This document shows positions 45,149 to 54,268 of a stretch of DNA of 63,094 bases, in pieces. Made by a program: the position numbers and the translations under genes. Origin of the DNA: Acholeplasmatales bacterium (GTDB lineage: Bacteria > Bacillota_I > Bacilli_A > Acholeplasmatales > Anaeroplasmataceae); contig JAEELJ010000008.1 of the NCBI GenBank assembly GCA_016288855.1, positions 1 to 63,094 on the forward strand. Direction: 5' to 3'. The stretch's first letter is position 1. Each line of letters starts with the position of its first letter. Below the pieces are notes generated by a model. That model saw only the letters and a list, made by a program, of their open reading frames with translations. It searched no databases and was not told the origin of the DNA.

Positions 45149-48100
45149 TTAAACATCCGGAGCCTTTGTATATCGATTATATGATAATAATCTACAATTC
45201 TTAATTGTTCCTTGGTTAACACTACAAATTCCACCTATATTTTGCCAAGAATCACTTTCAGAAGTTAATACAATTTTCATTTGTAAATTAAGATTTTTAA
45301 TAGTACCAGTATTTAATGTAAATAATCCAACATCACCAGTATATTTTTCTACATTGATATCAACAGTTAAAGTCTTGTCATTTCCATCTAATGTACCAGA
45401 AAACATATTAAAACATTTCCAATTCTTAACATCGATACCTTTTGATAATTTAAAATACTTATTATGATTATATTGAATATTTTCTAAATGTCTCTTATAG
45501 CTTATCTTATATGGATTTGCCTCATTTCCATTCCCTGATTCATATAAATTATTTGTAGTTTTTTCGTATGTCCAATCATTTTCTAGTGTATATGGCCTTG
45601 TTAGTGCATCAACATAATAAATTTTTAATATTCTAATTGTGATATCTTTAGAATTTGTTTCTTCTAAATCCCTAAAATCTTCAAGTATGCTAATATATCC
45701 TCTACTTTCTTTAATACTTGCAGTAAATACTCTATCATAAGGATATATTTGATAGTCAAATTTATATACATATCCTGGCATATTATAATTAAACCCTAAT
45801 TCTTCAGTATTGGTTAATGATTTTACTAAATTAGAATAATAATCATCTATTTTAGGAATAATTTTTATACTACTTAATTTTACATTATCGTCATTTTTAG
45901 CTTCAACCACTATTCCGTCTCCACCAACAGGACAATCACCATGAAAATATAGATAATGCTTACCATAAATTTTACTAAATTTATAAGCATACTCTCCAAA
46001 TGAAGTCGAATTTGGGGTATCTCCATACGTCACATTATTTACTACTTCACCATTATATAATAATTCAAAATAACAGTCTTTTTTTCTATTTATAAAATAT
46101 TTACTTTCTGGCGCTATTTCTTCTACCTTATCATCATAGGAAATTCTCCATTTATACTCACTAATAATCTTTTTCAATTTAATTTTCAAAGTATTACTTG
46201 AACTTTTTATTCCTATATAAATATATGAATTAGCACTAAATTGATAATATGAATCGAACCAATAAGTACCATAAGTAGTAGAATAATTATCCTCATTTAT
46301 AATTTTAAAATTTATTTCATCATATAAATCACATGTAAGCATATATTCACTACTATCAATTGAATTAAACTTAACATAAGTAAAATTATTAAAGTTTGTA
46401 TTTATTGTTAACTCTTTATCTAAATCAATACTTATAATATCATTTTTAGAAAATTTTATAGATTTATTCTTTGATGAAGTATTTCTTATTTTTACATAAT
46501 AAGTTCCTAAATCAAATGGATAATCAATAGTATAATATGATTTTATTCCAAAAGAACGATTCTCATCAAACTTTGAATTTATAAATATGTTATCAATTAC
46601 AACATCCTTATCGCCTGTTGATAGACTATACATATTATGTTTAGTATTAAGCTTAACTAAAAATTCTTCGTTTTCTTCTAAGGAAACATCTAAGTAATCA
46701 TCTATATCTAGGCATAAAGGACTTATTGTAATTGATGAAATAACAGAATCTCTATTATTACCAATAATTTTTATTATATGTTCACCTTTTGATAATTTAA
46801 TCTTATCAAATTCATTTGGATCATATAAAATATCATCTACTAATAGACTCATTTGATAAAAAGTTGAAATATTAATACTATAATAGCTTGAATATTTTGC
46901 GTCAAACTTAAAACTATATAAGCCTTCTGGTAATAGTCTAAAATTATAAGTATTATCTATTTCTATATTCTTTCCATTATTAGATCTTAGATAATTCTTT
47001 GTTTGTCTATAACCAGTTTTAATTACATTACATGAATGATCTACAATATCAAATTTAATACTATCATATGCACGAGTAAGCCAATCTTCAGTCATTCCTA
47101 ATGTAAAAAATGCTTTTACATAATTATTCTTGTTTTCAGTACTAAAAAATAAAGGCTTTTTATTATCAGAATGTAAACTTACATATCCTGCTTTAGATAA
47201 ATTTACATAATGATCAAGTTGTTCTTCTTTTGTAGTATACATAGAAGATTCATACATATCTTCATATGAAACGTTTGTATTGGTATATTCATATATATCA
47301 CTACAAAAGGTTGCTATAGTATCAACTGCTGAATAAACATCTCCAACATAAGGTATAAATCCAACACCAAGTCCAATTGTTGTATGACATAATGAGCCTA
47401 TACTGCCATTTGTTTCACCATTATAATTAATATTAGTTCTTACAATGAATGAACCATTATCTTTATTTTTATCATAATTAATATCACCAATATTTGCTTC
47501 TTGCTCATTATATAATGATAATCCGAATTCTATATTCTTAATACAATAAGATTTTGCATTAGAAGCATACTTTAATGGAAAGTCAGTAATTATAAATTTA
47601 TTACAATAAAAATATTCATTATTTATTATTTGATTTGTTTCATAAATAAATAAAGGTGTAATTACATTATCGTTTGATACGTTCAATAATATATTTAATT
47701 CATTTTTATTTATTTTCAAACTTTTTATATACTCTGATGATTCAGTTAGTAATAAAAAATAACTGTATTGAAATAATGGTTTTACTTCTATTACATATTG
47801 GCTAGGATACTTAGGATTATCTAGTTGATGCTTTGTTATATCAAAAACAAATACATCTATAAGATTCTCATTAGTTGTTAATTCGCTTGTTTTAACATAA
47901 AATCCATATTCTCTGCCAATATGCAAATATTCTCCTCTCTTTTCAAATAATTCTCTTGGAATAATATTTATTATTGGATCATCACCATTAATAACAAATT
48001 CATAGTTTTTGGCAAATCCATCTTTAATATCTTTAGCTATATTATTAATGCCATATTTATCTTCGTAATCATTAATAGTAATATTTTTATATTCATCAAA

Positions 48101-48280
48101 ATAAAAATTATCACTATCTGTATAAGTATCAAAATATTCCTCATCAGTAGAATATTTATCATTAACAAAATTTACTTTGCTACTACCTGCATAAGTATTA
48201 AAAATTGTTAAATTAACTAATACTAAAAACACAAAAAATCCAAAAATTACTTTACTGATTTTATTTAAATACTTCTTCAT
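45149..48280 (-). CDS. Large secreted protein with C-terminal GLUG-type repeats, interrupted by an in-frame stop
   Basis: The 1043-residue frame opens with a signal peptide (KKYLNKISKVIFGFFVFLVL, then a small-residue cleavage region near NTYAG). A long region with no recognised domain follows, with a hydrophobic stretch near 300-320 (IGLGVGFIPYVGDVYSAVDT). It ends with a DVGLFTLNTGTIKNLNLQ stretch and then IGGICSVNQGTIKNCRLL, a GLUG-like repeat. The stop TAA at 45149 cuts the repeat series; 174 more in-frame codons follow. It is 38 bases after the leucine-rich-repeat gene and precedes the exporter. Codon use is as AT-rich as the neighbours. Confidence 0.65.
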   Translation of the reverse strand: MKKYLNKISKVIFGFFVFLVLVNLTIFNTYAGSSKVNFVNDKYSTDEEYFDTYTDSDNFYFDEYKNITINDYEDKYGINNIAKDIKDGFAKNYEFVINGDDPIINIIPRELFEKRGEYLHIGREYGFYVKTSELTTNENLIDVFVFDITKHQLDNPKYPSQYVIEVKPLFQYSYFLLLTESSEYIKSLKINKNELNILLNVSNDNVITPLFIYETNQIINNEYFYCNKFIITDFPLKYASNAKSYCIKNIEFGLSLYNEQEANIGDINYDKNKDNGSFIVRTNINYNGETNGSIGSLCHTTIGLGVGFIPYVGDVYSAVDTIATFCSDIYEYTNTNVSYEDMYESSMYTTKEEQLDHYVNLSKAGYVSLHSDNKKPLFFSTENKNNYVKAFFTLGMTEDWLTRAYDSIKFDIVDHSCNVIKTGYRQTKNYLRSNNGKNIEIDNTYNFRLLPEGLYSFKFDAKYSSYYSINISTFYQMSLLVDDILYDPNEFDKIKLSKGEHIIKIIGNNRDSVISSITISPLCLDIDDYLDVSLEENEEFLVKLNTKHNMYSLSTGDKDVVIDNIFINSKFDENRSFGIKSYYTIDYPFDLGTYYVKIRNTSSKNKSIKFSKNDIISIDLDKELTINTNFNNFTYVKFNSIDSSEYMLTCDLYDEINFKIINEDNYSTTYGTYWFDSYYQFSANSYIYIGIKSSSNTLKIKLKKIISEYKWRISYDDKVEEIAPESKYFINRKKDCYFELLYNGEVVNNVTYGDTPNSTSFGEYAYKFSKIYGKHYLYFHGDCPVGGDGIVVEAKNDDNVKLSSIKIIPKIDDYYSNLVKSLTNTEELGFNYNMPGYVYKFDYQIYPYDRVFTASIKESRGYISILEDFRDLEETNSKDITIRILKIYYVDALTRPYTLENDWTYEKTTNNLYESGNGNEANPYKISYKRHLENIQYNHNKYFKLSKGIDVKNWKCFNMFSGTLDGNDKTLTVDINVEKYTGDVGLFTLNTGTIKNLNLQMKIVLTSESDSWQNIGGICSVNQGTIKNCRLLSYNRYTKAPDV

Positions 48281-48318
48281 AAAATCTTTACTAAACCTCT
48301 ATTACTACATTTATTTTT

Positions 48319-50127
48319 TTATTCTTCTATTACTGAAAAATTTATTTCAGGAAATTTTTCTCTATATTGTTCTATTAATTCGCTCTTTACACATACAGAA
48401 CAAGTTGATGGTATCACACTAAAATACCAATTTCTAGATTCGTACTCATATTCTTCCTTAGGAAGATGATAATTATTTCCCTTATCTAAGCCTAACACTT
48501 CAGGAATAACATCACTATATAAAACAATTTTCTTTAAGTTATTTGAATACGCAAAACATTCATAACCTAAACTTTTTACTTTATCATATAATATTATTTC
48601 TTCCAATGAATTACAGTTATTGAAAGCACGTAAATCAACTATCTCAATATTTTCGGACATAACTACTTTTTTTAACGATTTACATTTTGAAAAAGCATAT
48701 TCTCCAATTGATGTGACAGAGTTAGGTATTATTATTTCTTTTAATTTTACACATTCATAAAATATATATTTAGCTATATTTTCTATTCCATCAGGAATAT
48801 TTACACTTTCAAGTTGTTCACAATAACCAAAAGCATCATATTGTATCTCTTTGACTGTATTTGGTATTTTTATATCTTTTATTCTTTTACAAGAGTTAAA
48901 AGCGTAAAATTCTATCACTTCTAAAGTATTAGGTAATTCTATATCTTCAAGAGTGCTCATATAAAAACAACCACGTCCAAGTATCTTGATTGAATCACAC
49001 AACATAACTTTCTTTATTACATTACAATCCGCAAAAGCGAAATTTGCTAATTCCTCACAATCAACTACCTCAACTAAATTTATCATTTCTAAATCTAATT
49101 TGTTTAGTTCAAATGGTATTGTTAATGTTAGCTTTTCTAATATAAAATCATTTTTAAAACAATTATTTAATATATTAGTTATTTCTGATTTTACAATTAA
49201 TTCTTTTAATCCATTACAATTATAAAAACATTTATTATCTAATGTATTTATATCTTTATCTATTATTATTGTTTCTATATTCTCTTGTCCTTCAAAGAAT
49301 GATTCTTCTAATATATTAATATCACTACTATATACTTCTACACATTTTATAGTTTTAGATAAATTAATACCTTTTAATACTTGATTAGAATATAGATTTA
49401 ATTTAGATACTAATACATTATTTAACGCATCTTCTTCAATTCTTTCTAAGCTTTTTGGTAATGTTAATTCATCTAGTCCCATTAAGTTACCAAATATATT
49501 ATTTGATAATACTTCTATTTCATCTATAAATTCTATATTTAAATTAGATGGATAAATACCATCTAATAACATAGTTTTTTCATTTATATATAAATAATTA
49601 ATATTAGAATCGATAATCGAATTAGGATTAAATTTAAAATTATTTTTAGGTAATGTAATTGAATTTATATCCTTATTAGTAAACATATTATCTTCTATTT
49701 CTATAATATCTTTATTTTGATATTTAGAAGGTAAGATAACATCTTTATTATTACCTTTATAAGATATAAATTTAGTACCTGTATTATCTAATTCAAATGG
49801 TAGGGTAATTGAAAGATCCGCTTTAACCTCACCATTCTTTTTTCCATCATAGCTTTTGAATGTCGCAACAACTAAATATTCACCTGGTTCACTAGGCTCT
49901 AATGAATTATGATAATCATTATCCTTACCTATATAGTCGTAATATATTCTTCCTTCATAATTAGCTTTGGCTTCTAATTTATGTTTTTCTCCATCATATT
50001 CTAAAACCAAGCTGTCCATTGATAAAACTAACTTATTTGATGTTAATACTATAATTGATATAATACCACCTAAAACTATTAAAAAAGAAATTATAGATGT
50101 TATAATTATTATTTTTTTCTTACTCAT
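48319..50127 (-). CDS. BspA-like leucine-rich-repeat surface protein, N-terminally anchored
   Basis: The 602-residue protein has a single hydrophobic segment at residues 5-30 without a clear cleavage site. An MBG-like segment (LVLEYDGEKHKLEAKANYEG, then PGEYLVVATF) follows. The rest is a long series of about 23-residue LRR_5 repeats such as IKIPNTVKEIQYDAFGYC, LESVNIPDGIENIAKYIF and LKEIIIPNSVTSIGEYAF. BspA-type repeats are common in adhesins of gut, oral and protozoan surfaces. It has its own promoter and is followed by the GLUG protein and exporter genes. Confidence 0.85.
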   Translation of the reverse strand: MSKKKIIIITSIISFLIVLGGIISIIVLTSNKLVLSMDSLVLEYDGEKHKLEAKANYEGRIYYDYIGKDNDYHNSLEPSEPGEYLVVATFKSYDGKKNGEVKADLSITLPFELDNTGTKFISYKGNNKDVILPSKYQNKDIIEIEDNMFTNKDINSITLPKNNFKFNPNSIIDSNINYLYINEKTMLLDGIYPSNLNIEFIDEIEVLSNNIFGNLMGLDELTLPKSLERIEEDALNNVLVSKLNLYSNQVLKGINLSKTIKCVEVYSSDINILEESFFEGQENIETIIIDKDINTLDNKCFYNCNGLKELIVKSEITNILNNCFKNDFILEKLTLTIPFELNKLDLEMINLVEVVDCEELANFAFADCNVIKKVMLCDSIKILGRGCFYMSTLEDIELPNTLEVIEFYAFNSCKRIKDIKIPNTVKEIQYDAFGYCEQLESVNIPDGIENIAKYIFYECVKLKEIIIPNSVTSIGEYAFSKCKSLKKVVMSENIEIVDLRAFNNCNSLEEIILYDKVKSLGYECFAYSNNLKKIVLYSDVIPEVLGLDKGNNYHLPKEEYEYESRNWYFSVIPSTCSVCVKSELIEQYREKFPEINFSVIEE

Positions 50128-50199
50128 AATACCACCCTAACAAAAAACAAAAATAGTCGCTAAAAAAATAAACTCATTTCTAAAAAACAACCGGATTAA

Positions 50200-50228
50200 A
50201 TTTTATCAAAAGTGATATTTAATTGCAA
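50200..50228 (-). promoter_or_regulatory. Promoter of the LRR-GLUG-exporter operon
   Basis: TTGCAA (50223-50228) and TAAAAT (50200-50205) on the minus strand are separated by 17 bases, about 75 bases upstream of the LRR start. Confidence 0.6.
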
Positions 50229-50265
50229 GAAAAATAATACCTAAAATAATATTTTAAGCATTAAA

Positions 50266-50289
50266 AAAAGTCTACCTAAGTAGACTTTT
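50266..50289 (-). terminator. Terminator of the 242-aa membrane-anchored protein gene
   Basis: AAAAGTCTAC and GTAGACTTTT pair with a 4-base loop, followed by a T-run on the minus strand. Confidence 0.8.
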
Positions 50290-50301
50290 AATTAATTATT
50301 T

Positions 50302-51030
50302 TTACTTCTTTGTTACAGAACCAGAAACTGATTTAACAGTGAAGTTATTATTGAATGAAGCAGTAATATTGAATTCATTAATTACAACTTCTCCATAACC
50401 CTTCTTATCAACTGAAACAGTTAAATCCTTAGTTCTTGTTGCATTACCATCAGTATCTTTTTCAACAGCGAATTGTAATGAGAATTCAATGTTATTGAAA
50501 GAGCTTGGCCAGAATGCTGGAGATTCAGCAGGAGAAATAGATATAGTTGTTGTAGGCTTAGATGTAACAGCATTTGTCTTAACAGTATAAATTGTACCGA
50601 ATACATCCTTTTGAGCCCATGTTGTTGCATCAATATCAATTAAATAATAATTCTGTGAACCTGTAGAATAATACTTAGTATTTGAATCAAATGAAACCTC
50701 ACCATTAGATCTTTGATCAAATGAAATAGTTTCAACAGTTAAATTCTTATAATCTGTATAATTCTTGTCAGTTACACCTGATGAAACATACATGAAATTT
50801 GTTCCGTCAACTGTATAATATTTATCATAATTTAAAGTAATAGATGCAGATAAGAACTTGTTCCAAGCTTGAACACCTTCTTCAGATGCACCCTCTACTG
50901 TAGATAATTCAATCTTTGTGCTATAAAAACCTGTACCGATTGCAATAACAACGAGCCAAACAACTAATGCAATAACGCCAGCTGCTGCGCCTATTAAACC
51001 TAATACAAGTGCCTTTGTATTCTTCTTCAT
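50302..51030 (-). CDS. Membrane-anchored extracellular protein of unknown function
   Basis: The 242-residue protein has a lysine-rich start and one long hydrophobic segment (about residues 8-33, rich in Gly, Ala, Val). The remainder is a soluble, Ser/Thr/Tyr-rich beta-type domain without cysteines. No lipobox, sortase motif or known family is recognised. The gene is monocistronic and driven by the best consensus promoter among the protein genes here, so it may be highly expressed. Confidence 0.6.
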   Translation of the reverse strand: MKKNTKALVLGLIGAAAGVIALVVWLVVIAIGTGFYSTKIELSTVEGASEEGVQAWNKFLSASITLNYDKYYTVDGTNFMYVSSGVTDKNYTDYKNLTVETISFDQRSNGEVSFDSNTKYYSTGSQNYYLIDIDATTWAQKDVFGTIYTVKTNAVTSKPTTTISISPAESPAFWPSSFNNIEFSLQFAVEKDTDGNATRTKDLTVSVDKKGYGEVVINEFNITASFNNNFTVKSVSGSVTKK

Positions 51031-51068
51031 AACGAAAAAACCTCCATAAAAAACTTAATTCTATGTAC

Positions 51069-51098
51069 ATTATACAACTAATAAAACGTTTTTGTCAA
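51069..51098 (-). promoter_or_regulatory. Consensus promoter of the 242-aa membrane-anchored protein gene
   Basis: Perfect TTGACA (51093-51098) and TATAAT (51069-51074) on the minus strand, 18-base spacer. Confidence 0.8.
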
Positions 51099-51143
51099 CA
51101 AGAATTAAGTGTTTATTAAAGCCCTTATTGACTGGATTTTAGT

Positions 51144-52382
51144 CTAGATTGCCCATGTACCATTTTCAAAAATAGTTACATTCTTTCCATCATATGTTTC
51201 TGCTTCAATTTTAAGATCAGCTGAGCCAATCATAAAATCAACATGGATTACTGAATGATTTAAATTAATCTTTTCTTTTTCTTCCTTAGAAAGCTTATCA
51301 TAATTTCTAATGCATTCATCAAATGACTCACCTAATGCAATGTGGCAGCATGCATTTTCATCATATAAAGTATTATAGAATAAAATACCTGTTTCATTAA
51401 TTGGAGAATCAAATGGAACAAGCGCAACCTCTCCTAAGCGAGATGCACCTTCATCAGTTGAAATTAGATTTTCTAAAATCTTTTTCTCTTTTTCTGTTTT
51501 AGCGATTACTTCAACAGCCTTACCGCCCTTAAATCTAAATCCAAAATCAGAAACAACATTACCATTAACGCTTAATGGCTTTGTTGCATAAACAACACCT
51601 TCTGCAGTGTCCTTATCTGGAGATGTGAAGCATTCCTCAGTTGGAATATTTGCTTCATATTCAATTCCTTCAACTGTAAATGAAGAACCACCTTCAAATT
51701 GCATTTCCTTTGGTAAAGAAATTCTAAAGTCTGTACCATTCTTTGATGTATAATGAAGATTCTTTATACTTAAATCATTTAATAGCTTGCACTTCTTATG
51801 TAGATTATCAGAATGATGTTGCCAGTTTACTAATGGATCACCACTTAATCTAGCTGTATGAATAATTGCTTCCATAAGCTTATTCATTGCATCATTAACT
51901 TTAAGCTTTGGGAAAACCTTCTTTGCCCATTCCTCACCAGGTAAGCCAACAATAGTCCATTGATAGTGTCCATCCATTTCTTTTCTATATTTCTTAACAA
52001 GTGGACCTCTCTTCTTTTGAATATATGCAATCTTATCAGGGTCTGCTAAAGATAATGCATCAGGGTCTGATGATTCAACAAATATTCTTGCAGGAAGATT
52101 TTTTAAATCATATTTTAGTTTTTCTTCCTCATAGCTTCTTAATTCAGCCATAGAATCCTTATCTTCATTTTGATATCTAATGCTATCATAAATATCAGAA
52201 TACCATTCCATTCTAACAAATCTAGCACCAGCCTTATAAGCTTCTTCTACTAAATACTTAACAAAGTATTCATCACGTACATTAGCTGTAATAGTTAGAT
52301 TTTGTCCCTTTTGTACATTAGCACCACGTCTAACTGTTAGCTTTGCATAAGCTTTTAATAAATTTTCATCAATATTTAACAT
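51144..52382 (-). CDS. ampS: Aminopeptidase, peptidase family M29
   Basis: The 412-residue product has the AmpS/PepS/AmpT layout: LLKAYAKLTVRRGANVQKGQ at the start, the ARFVRMEWYSD segment, NIPTEECFTSPD (likely metal-ligand glutamate), and the C-terminal NHSVIHVDFMIGSADL that carries the H-x-D metal ligands. M29 enzymes are cytosolic metallo-aminopeptidases. It overlaps the end of the M24 peptidase gene, so both are made together. Confidence 0.93.
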   Translation of the reverse strand: MLNIDENLLKAYAKLTVRRGANVQKGQNLTITANVRDEYFVKYLVEEAYKAGARFVRMEWYSDIYDSIRYQNEDKDSMAELRSYEEEKLKYDLKNLPARIFVESSDPDALSLADPDKIAYIQKKRGPLVKKYRKEMDGHYQWTIVGLPGEEWAKKVFPKLKVNDAMNKLMEAIIHTARLSGDPLVNWQHHSDNLHKKCKLLNDLSIKNLHYTSKNGTDFRISLPKEMQFEGGSSFTVEGIEYEANIPTEECFTSPDKDTAEGVVYATKPLSVNGNVVSDFGFRFKGGKAVEVIAKTEKEKKILENLISTDEGASRLGEVALVPFDSPINETGILFYNTLYDENACCHIALGESFDECIRNYDKLSKEEKEKINLNHSVIHVDFMIGSADLKIEAETYDGKNVTIFENGTWAI

Positions 52383-53614
52383 TTCTTGTTCTCCTTAATA
52401 AATCTTTCTATTTCATTTGGATCTTTAATTATATCTTTAGATAATAATATTGCTCCATTATTAGTAATTAACATGTCATCTTCAATTCTAATACCAATTT
52501 CTTCTTCAGGAATATAAAGACCTGGTTCATTAGAAATTAATGAATTAGGACGTAAGCCATCATATAAAGCTAAATCATGACAATCAAGTCCAATATGATG
52601 TGATACACCATGATAATAATACTTTAATACCTCATCATCCTTCTTTATCTTGCCAATTCTTTTTAATTCTTTAGCATAAAATTGAATTAATCTATTATTT
52701 AAATCCTTAGTTGTAAGACCAGGTCTAGCATAATCTAATACTACATTCTGTCCTCTTAATACAATATCATATATCTCCTTTTGACGAGGAGTATATTTAC
52801 CATTAATTGGGAATGTTCTTGATATATCTGCACAATACATATTATATGATGCACCTAAATCAAATAATATTAAATCCCCATCACATGCTTTTCTATTGTT
52901 TTCCATATAATGTAAGCATGTAGAATTAATTCCTGATGCTGCAATAGTTGGGAAGGAATAACCTGTTGCCCCATTAAATTTAACTGCTTGATCAAAATAG
53001 CTTTCAAGCTGATATTCATACATAGGACCAATGTTCTTTAATATATTTTCAATTCCTATTCTTGTAATATTTATCGCATGCTTAATATATTCTAATTCAC
53101 AATCATATTTAACCGTTCTTAGCTTTTCAAATATCTTTGATGCATCTAAAGCCTCAATATGTGGATATTTCTTTTGATATTTTAATGAAGCATTAATTGC
53201 TTCCTTTCTTGTTGGAGACATACCTTCTTTACCAATATCAAAATATAAATATTTGGCTAATTTAATTAATTCATCAATATCCTTATTAAAATTATCTACA
53301 TATTTTATATCAATAATACCTGATATAGATGTAACCTCATCTTTAGTTAAAGGAGCACCTATCCACTTAGCTAATTCAACGTCTAATCTTTTAATATATA
53401 TTCTTTCTATTATCTTACCATCAATATGCCCTAAAACTAAGATATTACCATATTCAAATAAACCTGTTGAATAATAATAATTTCTAGACTCATCATATTT
53501 ATCATTAAATATTCCTTCATCCTGATGGAATCCTGCATATATTATCATTAATGAATTATCCTTCATTTCTGATAAAACATTTTTTCTATTATTTATAAAA
53601 AATTCTTTATTCAT
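52376..53614 (-). CDS. pepP: Xaa-Pro aminopeptidase, peptidase family M24B
   Basis: The protein of about 412 residues has the creatinase-like N-terminal domain and the pita-bread catalytic domain. Metal-ligand motifs are LFDLGASYNMYCADISRTF (two aspartates), HHIGLDCHD (histidine), SNEPGLYIPEEE and GIRIEDDMLI (two glutamates). It removes N-terminal residues before proline. ATG 53614 fits AGGGGGATATATG best. It is followed by the M29 gene and lies downstream of an Lrp-type regulator. Confidence 0.92.
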   Translation of the reverse strand: MNKEFFINNRKNVLSEMKDNSLMIIYAGFHQDEGIFNDKYDESRNYYYSTGLFEYGNILVLGHIDGKIIERIYIKRLDVELAKWIGAPLTKDEVTSISGIIDIKYVDNFNKDIDELIKLAKYLYFDIGKEGMSPTRKEAINASLKYQKKYPHIEALDASKIFEKLRTVKYDCELEYIKHAINITRIGIENILKNIGPMYEYQLESYFDQAVKFNGATGYSFPTIAASGINSTCLHYMENNRKACDGDLILFDLGASYNMYCADISRTFPINGKYTPRQKEIYDIVLRGQNVVLDYARPGLTTKDLNNRLIQFYAKELKRIGKIKKDDEVLKYYYHGVSHHIGLDCHDLALYDGLRPNSLISNEPGLYIPEEEIGIRIEDDMLITNNGAILLSKDIIKDPNEIERFIKENKKC

Positions 53615-53641
53615 CATATATCCCCCTTAAAGAGAAAAACG

Positions 53642-53667
53642 AAAAGGAAGCTATTTTGCTCCCTTTT
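53642..53667 (-). terminator. Terminator after the Lrp-type regulator gene
   Basis: AAAAGGGAGC pairs with GCTTCCTTTT (one mismatch), followed by a T-rich stretch on the minus strand; it lies between the regulator and pepP. Confidence 0.65.
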
Positions 53668-53678
53668 CTCCCCTTATC

Positions 53679-54155
53679 TTATTCAAGTGGTAAAACACTT
53701 GTTTTCTTTTCTGTTGAAACTACCATAGATGTTTCGATGTTTGAAACATTAGGTATTGCAAGTAATCTATCGAAAATAAAGTCACGATAGTATTGGAAGC
53801 TTTTTGCAACAATCTTTAATAAGAATGCAGCTTCACCAGTAATTGTATAGCATTCAATTACTTCTGGTAATAACATTGCTTCATCAATAAATTTTGTAGA
53901 TGATTCACGGTTTAATGGTGATAAAGATATTTTACAGAAGCATGTAACCTCATATCCTAACATCTTCTCATCTATTACAGCAGTGAATTGTCTTAAAATT
54001 TTAGATTCTTTTAAATTTTTAACTCTAAGTAAACAAGATGAAGGCGCTAAACCTATCTTTTTAGATAAATCAATATTTGAAATTGAAGAATCTTCTTGAA
54101 GGTATTTTAAAATCTTTTTATCATAATCATCTAGTTTGATGCTCATATTTGACAT
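53679..54155 (-). CDS. Lrp/AsnC family transcriptional regulator
   Basis: The 158-residue protein has the N-terminal winged helix (LDDYDKKILKYLQED, then NIDLSKKIGLAPSSCLLRVKNL) and the C-terminal RAM ligand-binding domain (VIECYTITGEAAFLLKI). Members sense amino acids and regulate amino-acid or peptide metabolism. The two peptidase genes immediately downstream are natural targets, but this is inference. A TATAC-TC-GTATA dyad lies in its leader. Confidence 0.9.
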   Translation of the reverse strand: MSNMSIKLDDYDKKILKYLQEDSSISNIDLSKKIGLAPSSCLLRVKNLKESKILRQFTAVIDEKMLGYEVTCFCKISLSPLNRESSTKFIDEAMLLPEVIECYTITGEAAFLLKIVAKSFQYYRDFIFDRLLAIPNVSNIETSMVVSTEKKTSVLPLE

Positions 54156-54195
54156 AAATACTCACTCCTTTTTAAAATTCTATACTCGTATACTA

Positions 54196-54224
54196 ATTTT
54201 AACACTATGATAATTTTATGTCAA
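54196..54224 (-). promoter_or_regulatory. Promoter of the Lrp-type regulator
   Basis: TTGACA (54219-54224) and TAAAAT (54196-54201) on the minus strand with a 17-base spacer. A dyad TATAC-TC-GTATA (54181-54192) follows just downstream and could be an autoregulatory site. Confidence 0.7.
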
Positions 54225-54268
54225 ATAAAATTCGAAGTTTTTGTAATTTTATAAACAATTATACAAGT

